The position numbers and the translations under genes were made by a program. A stretch of 64,000 nt of DNA. It comes from Nocardiopsis sinuspersici (GTDB taxonomy: Bacteria > Actinomycetota > Actinomycetes > Streptosporangiales > Streptosporangiaceae). The stretch is from positions 62,001-126,000 of the forward strand of contig VWVT01000008.1 of the NCBI GenBank assembly GCA_008638415.1, read 5' to 3'. Positions 8,827 to 16,559 of the stretch are shown piece after piece (the stretch's first letter is position 1; every line of letters starts with the position of its first letter). Under the pieces are notes generated by a model, which had not been told where the DNA came from, searched no databases, and saw only the letters and a program-made list of their open reading frames with translations.

Positions 8827-9768
8827 GTGGGCTTAGACCTCGTACTCCCCCTCGTTTGGACCGCCGTCCTCGTCCTCGCGGTCTACCGCGCCGTACGGAG
8901 CCTGGTTCCGGTGCTCAGGAAGCGACGCGAACAGCGGTACCTGGACCGGTCGGGCGTGCGCGCGCGGGGCGTCGTCCACTCCGTGCACCCCCTCCGGCGC
9001 AGCCCCGAGGGGCACACCGTCACCGTGGAGGTGCACGACGGCCGCGGCCGCTCGTGGCACGCGGTCGACACCTCGGGGCTGGGCGGCTACCTCGTCCGTG
9101 AGGGCACCCCCGTCGAACTGGTCCACTCCCCCACCGACCCCCGGTCCGTCCGGGTCGAGCGGGCCGCCCTCCCCGCCCCCGGCGCGGGTTTCTACCCGCT
9201 CCACCCGAGGAGGCGTGCCGACATCGGTCCGGCGGTCGTGGACATCGTGGCCCCCCTGCTCTTCCTGCTCTTCCTCACCGCGCTGCTGGGCATGGAACTC
9301 CTCGCCCCACCGGAGTGGAACACCATGGTCACGGACCTCATACCCCTGGTGTTCACGCTCATAGGCACGGCCCTGCTGGTCTCCGTCGCCGGGAGGGCGC
9401 TGGGTGCACGCCTGGTCCTGCGCCGGCACACCGCCGAGGCCGAGGGAACCGTCACCGACACCTGGCGCGAGGACGGCGATGTGCACGTCGACGGACGCCG
9501 CGTGTCCGTGTACCCGTTCACGGTGCACTTCCGGCTCCCCGACGGACGCGAGGTGCACCGGCGCCACCGCCTCACCAGCACCGTCCACCGCACCTTCGTC
9601 GACCAGCGGGTACGGGTCCGCTACGACCCCGAGCGCCCGACCCGGTTCACCGTCCGGGACTTCTCACCGGGCCGGGCGGGGACGGTGGTCCCGGTCATCG
9701 TCGGAGTCGGCTTCATCCTCATCGGCACCTTCGTGACCCTCATGTTCCTGACCTCGGGCGGTTCCTAG
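8827..9768 (+). CDS. DUF3592 membrane protein
   Basis: A 313-residue integral membrane protein with predicted helices near residues 4-22, 137-157, 168-190 and 285-308. Two soluble domains of the DUF3592 type lie between them: residues 45-105 (RARGVVHSVHPL... ending PVELVHSPTDPRSVRV) and 205-275 (EGTVTDTWRED... ending RVRYDPERPTRFTV). This repeat is typical of the family, whose function is unknown. The start is GTG 8827. The stop overlaps the stop of the convergent NlpC/P60 gene. Confidence 0.8.
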   Translation: MGLDLVLPLVWTAVLVLAVYRAVRSLVPVLRKRREQRYLDRSGVRARGVVHSVHPLRRSPEGHTVTVEVHDGRGRSWHAVDTSGLGGYLVREGTPVELVHSPTDPRSVRVERAALPAPGAGFYPLHPRRRADIGPAVVDIVAPLLFLLFLTALLGMELLAPPEWNTMVTDLIPLVFTLIGTALLVSVAGRALGARLVLRRHTAEAEGTVTDTWREDGDVHVDGRRVSVYPFTVHFRLPDGREVHRRHRLTSTVHRTFVDQRVRVRYDPERPTRFTVRDFSPGRAGTVVPVIVGVGFILIGTFVTLMFLTSGGS

Positions 9769-10757
9769 CCGACGCGGACCGCCGCGGTGAAGACGCCGTC
9801 CCAGTACGCCGCCAGGGAGACCTCCTCCAGCGGCTTGGACGGGTTGGAGCCGTGGATCATGTTGCCGTTGCCGGAGTAGATCCCCACGTGGCTGGGGGAG
9901 GACTCGCTGTAGAAGAACAGCAGGTCGCCGGGCTGCACCTGGTCCCGGGGGACCCGCGTACCGGCGTTGACCTGGTCGTAGGTGGTACGGGGCAGGCTGA
10001 CCCCGGCCTGGGCCCACGCGGCCTGGACCAGTCCCGAGCAGTCGTAGCTGTCGGGCCCGGTACCGCCCCAGACGTAGGGCTTGCCGATCTGGGCGCGGGC
10101 GAAGTCCAGGACGGCCTGGACGTCTCCCGACACCGCCGCCGTGCCTCCGCCGCCGGAGGAGGCCGCGGAGGTGGTCGGGTCCTGCCCGCCCATGCTCTCC
10201 AGGACCTCGGCCTGCTCCTCCAGGGCGGCCTCGCCCTCCTCCTGGGCCTTCTCGGCCTCGGCCAGCGCCTCGGCCGCGTCCTCCTCCGCCGCGGCGGCCT
10301 GGTCGCGCAGCTCCTCGGCGCGCTCCACCTCCACGACGTAGTCGGCCAGGACCTCGTCCTGGCCCTCGGAGAGGAAGTTCAGGTCGGCGATGTTCTGCAG
10401 GGACGCGTCCGGGTCGCCCTCGAACAGGACCGTGAAGAGGCTGTGGGTGGACCCGGTGTAGGCGGTCCGGGCGATCCCGGAGACCTTGTCCGACTTGGCG
10501 TCCAGTTTCTCCTGGGCCGTGCCGAGGCGCTCCTCGATGTCCTCCAGCTCGGTCTCGGCGGCCTCGTGGTCCTCCTCGGCCTGGTTGTAGGCCTCGTTGA
10601 GCTCCGAGAGCTCCTCCTGGAGCTGCCCGTGGCGCTCCCGGGCCTCCTCCTCGGTGGGTTCGGCGAGGGCGACGCCCGAGGACAGGACGACCGCGCCCAG
10701 GGTGGCGCAACCGACCGTCGCGACACGGCGCATGCTGGATTCGGGGGTGCGAGTCAA
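9765..10757 (-). CDS. RipA-like NlpC/P60 peptidoglycan hydrolase
   Basis: A secreted 330-residue endopeptidase expected to cut peptide stems in peptidoglycan. It has a Sec signal peptide (RRVATVGCATLGAVVLSSG, cleavage near VALAEP) and a long acidic coiled coil (residues 35-190). A short Gly/Ser linker leads to an NlpC/P60 domain with Cys240 (YDCSGLV), His290 (SHVGIY) and His302 (MIHGSN). The layout is the RipA/Cgl-type autoinhibited hydrolase. The start is ATG 10757. A long structured upstream region suggests leader-level control. It is convergent with the DUF3592 gene and shares a CTAG that contains both stop codons. Confidence 0.92.
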   Translation of the reverse strand: MTRTPESSMRRVATVGCATLGAVVLSSGVALAEPTEEEARERHGQLQEELSELNEAYNQAEEDHEAAETELEDIEERLGTAQEKLDAKSDKVSGIARTAYTGSTHSLFTVLFEGDPDASLQNIADLNFLSEGQDEVLADYVVEVERAEELRDQAAAAEEDAAEALAEAEKAQEEGEAALEEQAEVLESMGGQDPTTSAASSGGGGTAAVSGDVQAVLDFARAQIGKPYVWGGTGPDSYDCSGLVQAAWAQAGVSLPRTTYDQVNAGTRVPRDQVQPGDLLFFYSESSPSHVGIYSGNGNMIHGSNPSKPLEEVSLAAYWDGVFTAAVRVG

Positions 10758-10811
10758 GGGACCGACTGCTTTCCTCCCATCACCCGTCTACCGGCGCAGG
10801 GCATCCCTGGG

Positions 10812-10832
10812 ACACGCCTGGAACAGGCGTGT
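10812..10832 (-). promoter_or_regulatory. perfect 9-bp hairpin in the NlpC/P60 leader
   Basis: ACACGCCTG at 10812-10820 is exactly complementary to 10824-10832 with a 3-base spacer. It lies 55 bases before the hydrolase start codon. It could be an attenuator stem, an RNA-stability hairpin or a protein-binding dyad. Confidence 0.5.
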
Positions 10833-10912
10833 GGGGATGTGGTGAGAGGGGGATCCCGGCTGGCGGCGTACGAGAGGGGCCGCGGGAGGTGCGCCGGTGT
10901 TGCTGCGGCGGC

Positions 10913-10947
10913 CTCTGCTCCTGGGAAAGGACTGTCGACGAGCAGAG
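10913..10947 (-). promoter_or_regulatory. 8-bp stem-loop in the NlpC/P60 leader
   Basis: CTCTGCTC (10913-10920) pairs with GAGCAGAG (10940-10947) across a 19-base loop. Together with the hairpin at 10812 it makes the leader look structured. Confidence 0.4.
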
Positions 10948-11241
10948 TGCGACGGAAACCGGACGCCGCCACCCTTGTGGTGACTAACGGGGCGTTCCGA
11001 CCTGAGGGAACACTAATCCACCGCCCGGGCCGGACGCGACCCTTTCGTTACCTTCTCTTGGGCAACCCTCTGGCCTGCGGTTCCATAACAAGAGGCCCGG
11101 AAAGCCGCCCAGCGCGCCGAAACGGCAACTTGTTATCCCCCGTCAGAACACGTCAAAACAGGGTCAAGTCCCCCGAAAAAGTGGCACGCATCACAGGAGC
11201 CGGGGGAAGGGGGCGAGGCGTCCCCCCGCCCCCGGCACGCC

Positions 11242-13140
11242 TCACAGGTGGCGCTGCCACCAGTCCAGGACCGCCTCGAACCGGGCGACCCGGTGGCTGG
11301 GCAGCCCCGAACGCGACAGTTCGTGCCCCTCACCGGGGAAGAGCAGCATCTCCGTCTCGTGTCCGCGCCGCTTCAGCGCCACGAACAGGCGCTGCGCCTG
11401 CTCCAGGGGGCACCGCCAGTCCTCCTCGGAGTGGATGATCAGGAACGGGACGTCGATCTGGTCGGCGTGGGTGAGCGGGCTCTCCTCGGCCCAGGTCTCC
11501 GGCGGGCCGTACAGCGGCTCGGGGAAGAAGGCGCCGATGTCGGACGAGCCGTGGAAGCTCTCGATCGCGTTGACCGCGCGTTCGCTGATCGCCGCGCGGA
11601 AGCGGTCGCCGTGGTGGGCCGCGATCCAGGTGGTCATGAAACCGCCGTGCGAGCCGCCCATGACACCCACCCGCGAGCGGTCGAGCCGTTGGTCCCTGAG
11701 CGCCTCGTCCAGGAAGGCCAGGACGTCGGTGGCGGTGGTGCGCCCCACCGAGCCGATGACGGCCCGGCCGTGCTCGTGCCCGTAGCCGGAGGATCCGCGC
11801 GGGTTGCACAGGACCACCGCGTACCCGGCCGCCGCGTAGACCTGGGTCTCGTCGAAGAACTGGTGGCCGTACTGGGCGAACGGGCCGCCGTGGATCATCA
11901 GCACAACCGGGTGCGGACCCTCGCCCTCGGGGACCGCGACCCAACCGTGCACGGGGTGGCCGTCGTCCGTGTGCGCCGTCAGCTCCGTCGTCGGCAGCGG
12001 CTCCAGGGCACCGGCGAACTCCGTGAGCGCCCGCGTGCCGGTGTCGGTGACCAGGACCAGCTCGCCGCTGCCGCGCGCGTCGGCGACCACCGCGACGGTG
12101 ACCCCGCCCACGTTGTCGAAGGACTGGACCTGGGTCCTGCCGCCGATGACGGTCTCGGGCTCGCCGCCCCCGAAGGGCACCAGGACCAGGTCCACCGCCC
12201 CCCTGTTCTCCGCCAGGCCGAGCAGCCCCCGGGAGGTGGCCTTCGGCCCTCCGGCCATCCTGGGGTCGTGGGCGGGGGTCAGCCGGACGGGTGCGGCCGA
12301 GGCGTCGGCGGGAACCGACCACAGGGCGGTGGTCTGACCCACGAAGTCGTCCAGGCCGGGGCCGAGCTCGTCGCCGCGGAAGTAGACGGTGGCGCCGTCC
12401 TCGGAGAAGTCGCTCTCCCCCGCGTCCAGGGTCCCGGCGGTGACCCGGCGCGGCTCGGCGCCCTCCTCCGGCGCGCACGCCCACAGGTCGGTGACCAGGT
12501 CGGTGTCGCGGGTCGCGTGCCGATCGGCGGAGAAGACCAGCTCGCCGCCGTCGGGGCGCCAGGAAACGGCCTGGTGGTCGAAGTCGCCCCGGGTCACCTG
12601 GACCGGCTCGCCCGCCTCGCCGGAGGGGTCGACGGGCGCGGAGACGAACACGTGCGATCGCCGGTCGTTGGTGAACCCGAGGCCGTCCATCCGGTACTTG
12701 AGCCGGGTGATGCGCCGGGGCGGCTCCTTGCCCGGTTCGACGTCCACGTACCGGTCGGGTTCGGGGATCCGCGCGGTGTAGGCGATCCGGCTGGAGTCGG
12801 GGCTCCAGCGCGGGGCTCCGGCGCCCAGCGGGTGGAAGGTGGTCTGCCAGGGCTCGCCGCCGTCGGCGGGCAGGACGTGGATCTGGGGGCGCTTGTTCTC
12901 GTCGGGCCGCAGGAAGGCGATCCACCGCCCGTCGGGGGAGAAGACCGGGCCGCTGTCCCTGGTCCCCCGGGTGAGCCGGGCGGGCGGGGCCGAGCCGTCG
13001 GTGGGCACCGACCACAGGGAGCCGAGGTAGGCGTCCTCCTCCAGGTCCGGCCGGGTCAGGGCGAAGACCGCCCGGCCGCCGTCGGGCGACAGGGTCGGCG
13101 CGCTGAGGCTGTGCAGATGGACGATGTCGTCAGGCTTCAT
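11242..13140 (-). CDS. S9 family prolyl-oligopeptidase-type peptidase
   Basis: A 632-residue serine peptidase of the acylaminoacyl/dipeptidyl aminopeptidase branch. An N-terminal beta-propeller (TolB-like repeats such as LSPDGGRAVFAL, FSPDGRWIAFL, WSPDSSRIAYT, WRPDGGELVFS) precedes an alpha/beta-hydrolase domain. The triad is visible: Ser497 (GGSHGGF), Asp574 (HSEEDWR) and His606 (GEGHEL). The ATG at 13140 begins the product at MKPDDIVHLHSL; the frame extends 54 residues upstream in low-quality sequence. No signal peptide is present, so it is probably cytoplasmic and processes short peptides. Confidence 0.92.
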   Translation of the reverse strand: MKPDDIVHLHSLSAPTLSPDGGRAVFALTRPDLEEDAYLGSLWSVPTDGSAPPARLTRGTRDSGPVFSPDGRWIAFLRPDENKRPQIHVLPADGGEPWQTTFHPLGAGAPRWSPDSSRIAYTARIPEPDRYVDVEPGKEPPRRITRLKYRMDGLGFTNDRRSHVFVSAPVDPSGEAGEPVQVTRGDFDHQAVSWRPDGGELVFSADRHATRDTDLVTDLWACAPEEGAEPRRVTAGTLDAGESDFSEDGATVYFRGDELGPGLDDFVGQTTALWSVPADASAAPVRLTPAHDPRMAGGPKATSRGLLGLAENRGAVDLVLVPFGGGEPETVIGGRTQVQSFDNVGGVTVAVVADARGSGELVLVTDTGTRALTEFAGALEPLPTTELTAHTDDGHPVHGWVAVPEGEGPHPVVLMIHGGPFAQYGHQFFDETQVYAAAGYAVVLCNPRGSSGYGHEHGRAVIGSVGRTTATDVLAFLDEALRDQRLDRSRVGVMGGSHGGFMTTWIAAHHGDRFRAAISERAVNAIESFHGSSDIGAFFPEPLYGPPETWAEESPLTHADQIDVPFLIIHSEEDWRCPLEQAQRLFVALKRRGHETEMLLFPGEGHELSRSGLPSHRVARFEAVLDWWQRHL

Positions 13141-13377
13141 ACACGAATGGCCGTCCCGGCGCGGAGAGCGCCGCGACCGCCCTCTCCTTTTCCTTCGGCG
13201 GTGGAGCCGTCGTTCGGGGCCACCGCGTGCCGGGCGCGGCGGACCATGTCGGGTGCCGCCGCTCGGGTGCGGGGCGCACCCGGTCAGGAGCGCGCCCCGC
13301 ATGGACCTTATCCAGGCCCCTTACCGGAAATCCAGGTACTTGTCCGGCAAGTGGACACGGCTCCGCAGGAGGAGGGC

Positions 13378-13413
13378 GGGCCGGTCCGGCGCCGGGCGAC
13401 GCCGGACCGGCCC
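13378..13413 (-). terminator. strong hairpin terminator
   Basis: A perfect 14-bp stem (13378-13391 with 13400-13413) and 8-base loop begin 8 bases past the stop of the Rv3235-like gene on the minus strand. It should insulate the downstream S9 peptidase gene. Confidence 0.7.
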
Positions 13414-13420
13414 GGCGGGG

Positions 13421-13924
13421 TCAGCGCGTCGGCTCGATCGGCAGGCCGCAGCGGCGACGGCCGACGCCGTCGGTCTCCAGGTGGGTGCACACCCACCGGC
13501 CCTCCTCGTGACGGGCCCGGAAGGCGAACACCCGCGAGCGGCGGTCGCAGCGGATCACGGCGCTGGCCTCCACCCCCTCGGCGTCGGAGCGCTGGTGGAA
13601 CACCCGTGTCAGCCGCGGGGCGAGTTCGCAGGAGACCGTGCCGCGCATGCTGCGCAGCTCCTCGCGGACCGACAGGGTCACGTGGTCGCGCAGCACCTCG
13701 ATGGCGCGGCGGCCCACCAGGACCTCCGCCATGCTCTGGGCCAGCAGGCGCACGTCGCCGGGGGTCCGGTGGCCCGCCAGCAGAGGGGGACCGCACCGGT
13801 GCGCGAAGGTGCGGTGCGGGGCCGGGGGAGTGCGCGCGGGGGTGCGGACCGGGCGGTGGTGCGCGGACGCGCCGCGGGCGCAGAGGGGGCGGGGGCAGGA
13901 GTGACGGGCGGGGGTGTGCGACAT
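13421..13924 (-). CDS. Rv3235 family protein (DUF6459 type)
   Basis: A 167-residue protein matching the actinobacterial Rv3235 family, often found near secA and of unknown function. The first 55 residues are Arg/Pro/His-rich and low in complexity. The conserved part covers AQSMAEVLVGRRAIEVLRDHV through VFAFRARHEEGRWVCTHLETD. The ATG at 13924 is preceded by AAGGGA at 8 bases; longer upstream readings are unsupported. No secA is seen nearby, so the gene sits apart from its usual neighbourhood. It is divergent from the GDPD gene. Confidence 0.7.
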   Translation of the reverse strand: MSHTPARHSCPRPLCARGASAHHRPVRTPARTPPAPHRTFAHRCGPPLLAGHRTPGDVRLLAQSMAEVLVGRRAIEVLRDHVTLSVREELRSMRGTVSCELAPRLTRVFHQRSDAEGVEASAVIRCDRRSRVFAFRARHEEGRWVCTHLETDGVGRRRCGLPIEPTR

Positions 13925-14076
13925 GAACAGGTCCCTTCCGGGAGGATGACGGCCGCCTTCACCCTGCAGAGAGGCCGCGATCCCTCCCCGTACCACCTGG
14001 CATTCCAGGTTTTCCGGCATTCGTCCGCGCACACGCCGACGGGCGCACCGCGTCCCGTACCCGGCATACTGCACAC

Positions 14077-14934
14077 GTGACTGACGCCTACCTCTCCTCT
14101 CCCGTACCCGTGGCCCTCGCCCACCGAGGCGGGTGGCTCATCGACGACCAGGGCGAGCGCCGGACCGAACTGGAGAACACGGCCACCGCCTTCCAGTACG
14201 CCATCGACCTCGGCTACACGTACCTGGAGACGGACGTGCACGCCACCAGCGACGGCGTCCTCATGGCCTTCCACGACGACACCCTGGACCGCGCCACCGA
14301 CATGGCCGGCGCCATCGGCGACCTGCCCCACCGTGAGGTCGCCCGCGCCCGCGTGGCCGGGCACGAGCCGGTGCCGCTGCTGGAGGACCTGCTCGGCTCC
14401 TGGCCCGAGATCCGGTTCAACATCGACGTGAAGGCCGACGAGGCCGTCCGGCCGCTGGTGGACGTGCTGCGCCGTACCAACGCCTGGAACCGTGTGTGCG
14501 TGGGCTCCTTCAGCCAGTCCCGCCTGGACCGGGCACGGCGGCTCTTCGACCGCCCCGTCGCCACCTCCTGCGGCCCCCTGGACGTGCTCCGGCTGCGCGC
14601 GGCCTCCCTGTCGCCGCTGCTGCGCGCCCTGGCCAGCCAGGTCCCGGTGTGCGCCCAGATCCCGCTGTGGCAGGGCTCCTTCCCCGTGCTCAGCAGGGAC
14701 CTGGTCCACACCGCGCACCGGCTGGGCCTACAGGTGCACGTGTGGACCATCAACGAGCCCCCGGTGATGGAGCGCCTGCTCGACGCGGGCGTGGACGGCA
14801 TCGTCACCGACAACACCGTCGGGCTCAAGCGGCTCCTGGTGCGGCGCGGCCGGTGGACGGGCCGCACCTCGCCCGCCCGGGCCACCGGGACCGGCAACGA
14901 CCATCCCCTCCAGAACGGACAGTCCCCCTCATGA
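14077..14934 (+). CDS. glycerophosphodiester phosphodiesterase
   Basis: Cleaves glycerophosphodiesters to glycerol-3-phosphate and an alcohol. The 285-residue GDPD domain shows the metal and catalytic residues His16 (LAHRGG), Glu34 (ELENT), Glu52/Asp54 (LETDVH), His67 (FHDDTLDR) and the late VWTINEP motif. The start is GTG 14077. No signal peptide is present, so the enzyme is cytoplasmic. Its stop overlaps the start of the UMF1 transporter gene (ATGA), so the two are translationally coupled and the transporter may handle a related metabolite. Confidence 0.92.
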   Translation: MTDAYLSSPVPVALAHRGGWLIDDQGERRTELENTATAFQYAIDLGYTYLETDVHATSDGVLMAFHDDTLDRATDMAGAIGDLPHREVARARVAGHEPVPLLEDLLGSWPEIRFNIDVKADEAVRPLVDVLRRTNAWNRVCVGSFSQSRLDRARRLFDRPVATSCGPLDVLRLRAASLSPLLRALASQVPVCAQIPLWQGSFPVLSRDLVHTAHRLGLQVHVWTINEPPVMERLLDAGVDGIVTDNTVGLKRLLVRRGRWTGRTSPARATGTGNDHPLQNGQSPS

Positions 14935-16328
14935 CCGCTCCCACGGAGACGGGCTCTCCCTCCACCGACCCCGACCAGCGCAGACGCGAGCAGCGCGGGT
15001 GGTACGTCTACGACTGGGCCAACTCGGTGTTCATCACCTCGGTGGTGACCGTGCTCATCGGCCCTTACCTGAGCAACCTGGCGTGCGTGTCGGCCGGGGC
15101 CGAGAACGCCGAGGCCTGCCTGGACCCGTCGCTGGCCCTCGCCCCGCTCGGGATGGACTTCCTCGCCCTCCACCCCAACGCGCTCTACCCGGCGCTGACC
15201 ACGGTGGCGATCCTGTCACTGATCGTGCTCCTTCCGGTCGTGGGGTCGATGGTCGACCACTCACGGCACAAGAAGCGGTGGCTGTTCTGGCTGGCCACCA
15301 GCGGGTCGCTGTGCACCCTGGGGCTGTACTTCGCCACCGACGGCTACCTGGCGGCGTCGGTGCTGTTCGTGATGGCCAACCTGCTGTACGGGCTGTCGGG
15401 CGTGGTCTACAACGCTTTCCTGCCCGAGATCGCCACGGCCGACGAGCGCGACCGGGTGTCGGTCACCGGCTGGGGCATCGGCTACCTGGGCGGGGCCCTG
15501 CTGCTGGCCGTCCACCTGGGCCTGGTGGTCAGCGCGGACTCCCTGGGCATCGGCGCGGACGACGCCGCGCGCATCGCCTTCGCCTCCTGCGGCCTGTGGT
15601 GGGCGGGGTTCACCGTCCTGGCGCTCAAGCCGCTGCGCAACCGCTACGGCGCCCTGGCCGCGCGCGGCCGGGGCCGTCCGGGGGTGGGGCGGTCGCTGCG
15701 CCAGTTCGGGCACACGCTCAAGGACATGCGCAGGTACCCGAACACCATCCTCTTCCTCCTGGCCTTCATCCTGTTCAACGACGGCGTGCAGGCGGCCATC
15801 CGCTACGCCGCGCCGTTCGCCACGCAGGACCTGGGGCTGGAGCAGGACGTCCTGATCCTGACCATCCTCATCATCCAGTTCGTGGCCTTCGGCGGCGCCT
15901 TCCTGACGGGCCGGGTGGCCCGCCACCTGGGTTCGAAGAACACCGTGCTGGTCACGCTCGGGATATGGAGTGCGCTGGTGGCGTCGGCCTACTTCCTCCC
16001 GGCCGGGAACGTGCCGCTGTTCGTCACCATGGGCGTGGGCATCGGCCTGGTGCTGGGCGGCACCCAGTCCCTGGCCCGGTCTCTGTACTCCCAGCTCATC
16101 CCCAGGGGCCGTGAGGCGGAGTACTTCAGCCTGTACCAGATCTCGGACAAGGGATCGAGCTTCCTGGGATCGCTGACCGTGACCGTGGCCGTCTCGCTCA
16201 CCGGCGGCTACCGCGCGGCGATCCTGTCGCTGATCGTGTTCTTCGTCATCGGCGGTCTGCTGCTGTGGCGCACGCGCATGCGCGAGGGCATCGTCGCCGT
16301 GGGCAACGAGGTGCCGCGCAACCTCTAG
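14931..16328 (+). CDS. UMF1 / Atg22-like MFS transporter
   Basis: A 465-residue major-facilitator membrane protein with about 12 helices. The N-terminus REQRGWYVYDWANSVF is the signature of the UMF1 (Atg22-related) family. A motif of the type MVDHSRHKK follows helix 2 to 3, as in MFS loop signatures. The substrate is not known for bacterial members; yeast Atg22 exports amino acids from the vacuole. The ATG overlaps the GDPD stop, giving a two-gene operon. I chose the start from that overlap and the conserved N-terminus, not the much longer upstream open frame. Confidence 0.88.
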   Translation: MTAPTETGSPSTDPDQRRREQRGWYVYDWANSVFITSVVTVLIGPYLSNLACVSAGAENAEACLDPSLALAPLGMDFLALHPNALYPALTTVAILSLIVLLPVVGSMVDHSRHKKRWLFWLATSGSLCTLGLYFATDGYLAASVLFVMANLLYGLSGVVYNAFLPEIATADERDRVSVTGWGIGYLGGALLLAVHLGLVVSADSLGIGADDAARIAFASCGLWWAGFTVLALKPLRNRYGALAARGRGRPGVGRSLRQFGHTLKDMRRYPNTILFLLAFILFNDGVQAAIRYAAPFATQDLGLEQDVLILTILIIQFVAFGGAFLTGRVARHLGSKNTVLVTLGIWSALVASAYFLPAGNVPLFVTMGVGIGLVLGGTQSLARSLYSQLIPRGREAEYFSLYQISDKGSSFLGSLTVTVAVSLTGGYRAAILSLIVFFVIGGLLLWRTRMREGIVAVGNEVPRNL

Positions 16329-16419
16329 GGCGTGTACGGCGAGCACCCGCCCCGCTGCGCGAGGCCCCAGCGGCACCCACCGCACACGGCCCTAGCGCGG
16401 GCCCCTGGCACGCCCGCCC

Positions 16420-16484
16420 CCGTTGATCTTGCTCTTGGTGGCACTGTGGGGCGCCGACAGTGCCACCAAGAGCAAGATCAACGG
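16420..16484. repeat. 27-bp perfect inverted repeat with 11-base loop
   Basis: Left arm 16420-16446 is exactly complementary to right arm 16458-16484. The arms are about half A/T (core GATCTTGCTCTTGGTGGCAC), far below the local G+C level. It sits between the UMF1 and SNF2 genes, both on the plus strand. It could be a terminator for the upstream gene, but the length, lack of a T-run and unusual composition fit a dispersed palindromic repeat (REP/MITE-like) better. No target-site duplication or transposase is evident. Confidence 0.75.
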
Positions 16485-16559
16485 TGAGGGGGCCCGGCGC
16501 GTCCCCAGGCTCCGGGCACCCGTGACGGGCTGTCGTCGGCTCCGGCCATACTGGGGCCC

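Larger units (their letters stand above)
10758..11241 (-). other. long untranslated leader/promoter region of the NlpC/P60 gene
   Basis: This 484-base gap contains no credible gene. It precedes the NlpC/P60 gene and follows the minus-strand start side of nothing else, so it likely holds that gene's promoter and 5' leader. Two dyads are listed separately. I looked for the c-di-AMP (ydaO) riboswitch common before such hydrolases and could not match its core. Confidence 0.4.

Noticed and set aside
10758..11241. ydaO-type c-di-AMP riboswitch before the NlpC/P60 gene
   Set aside because: The position is right, but I could not find the conserved GGGGUGAAUC-like and CCGACCCG-like core blocks on the minus strand.
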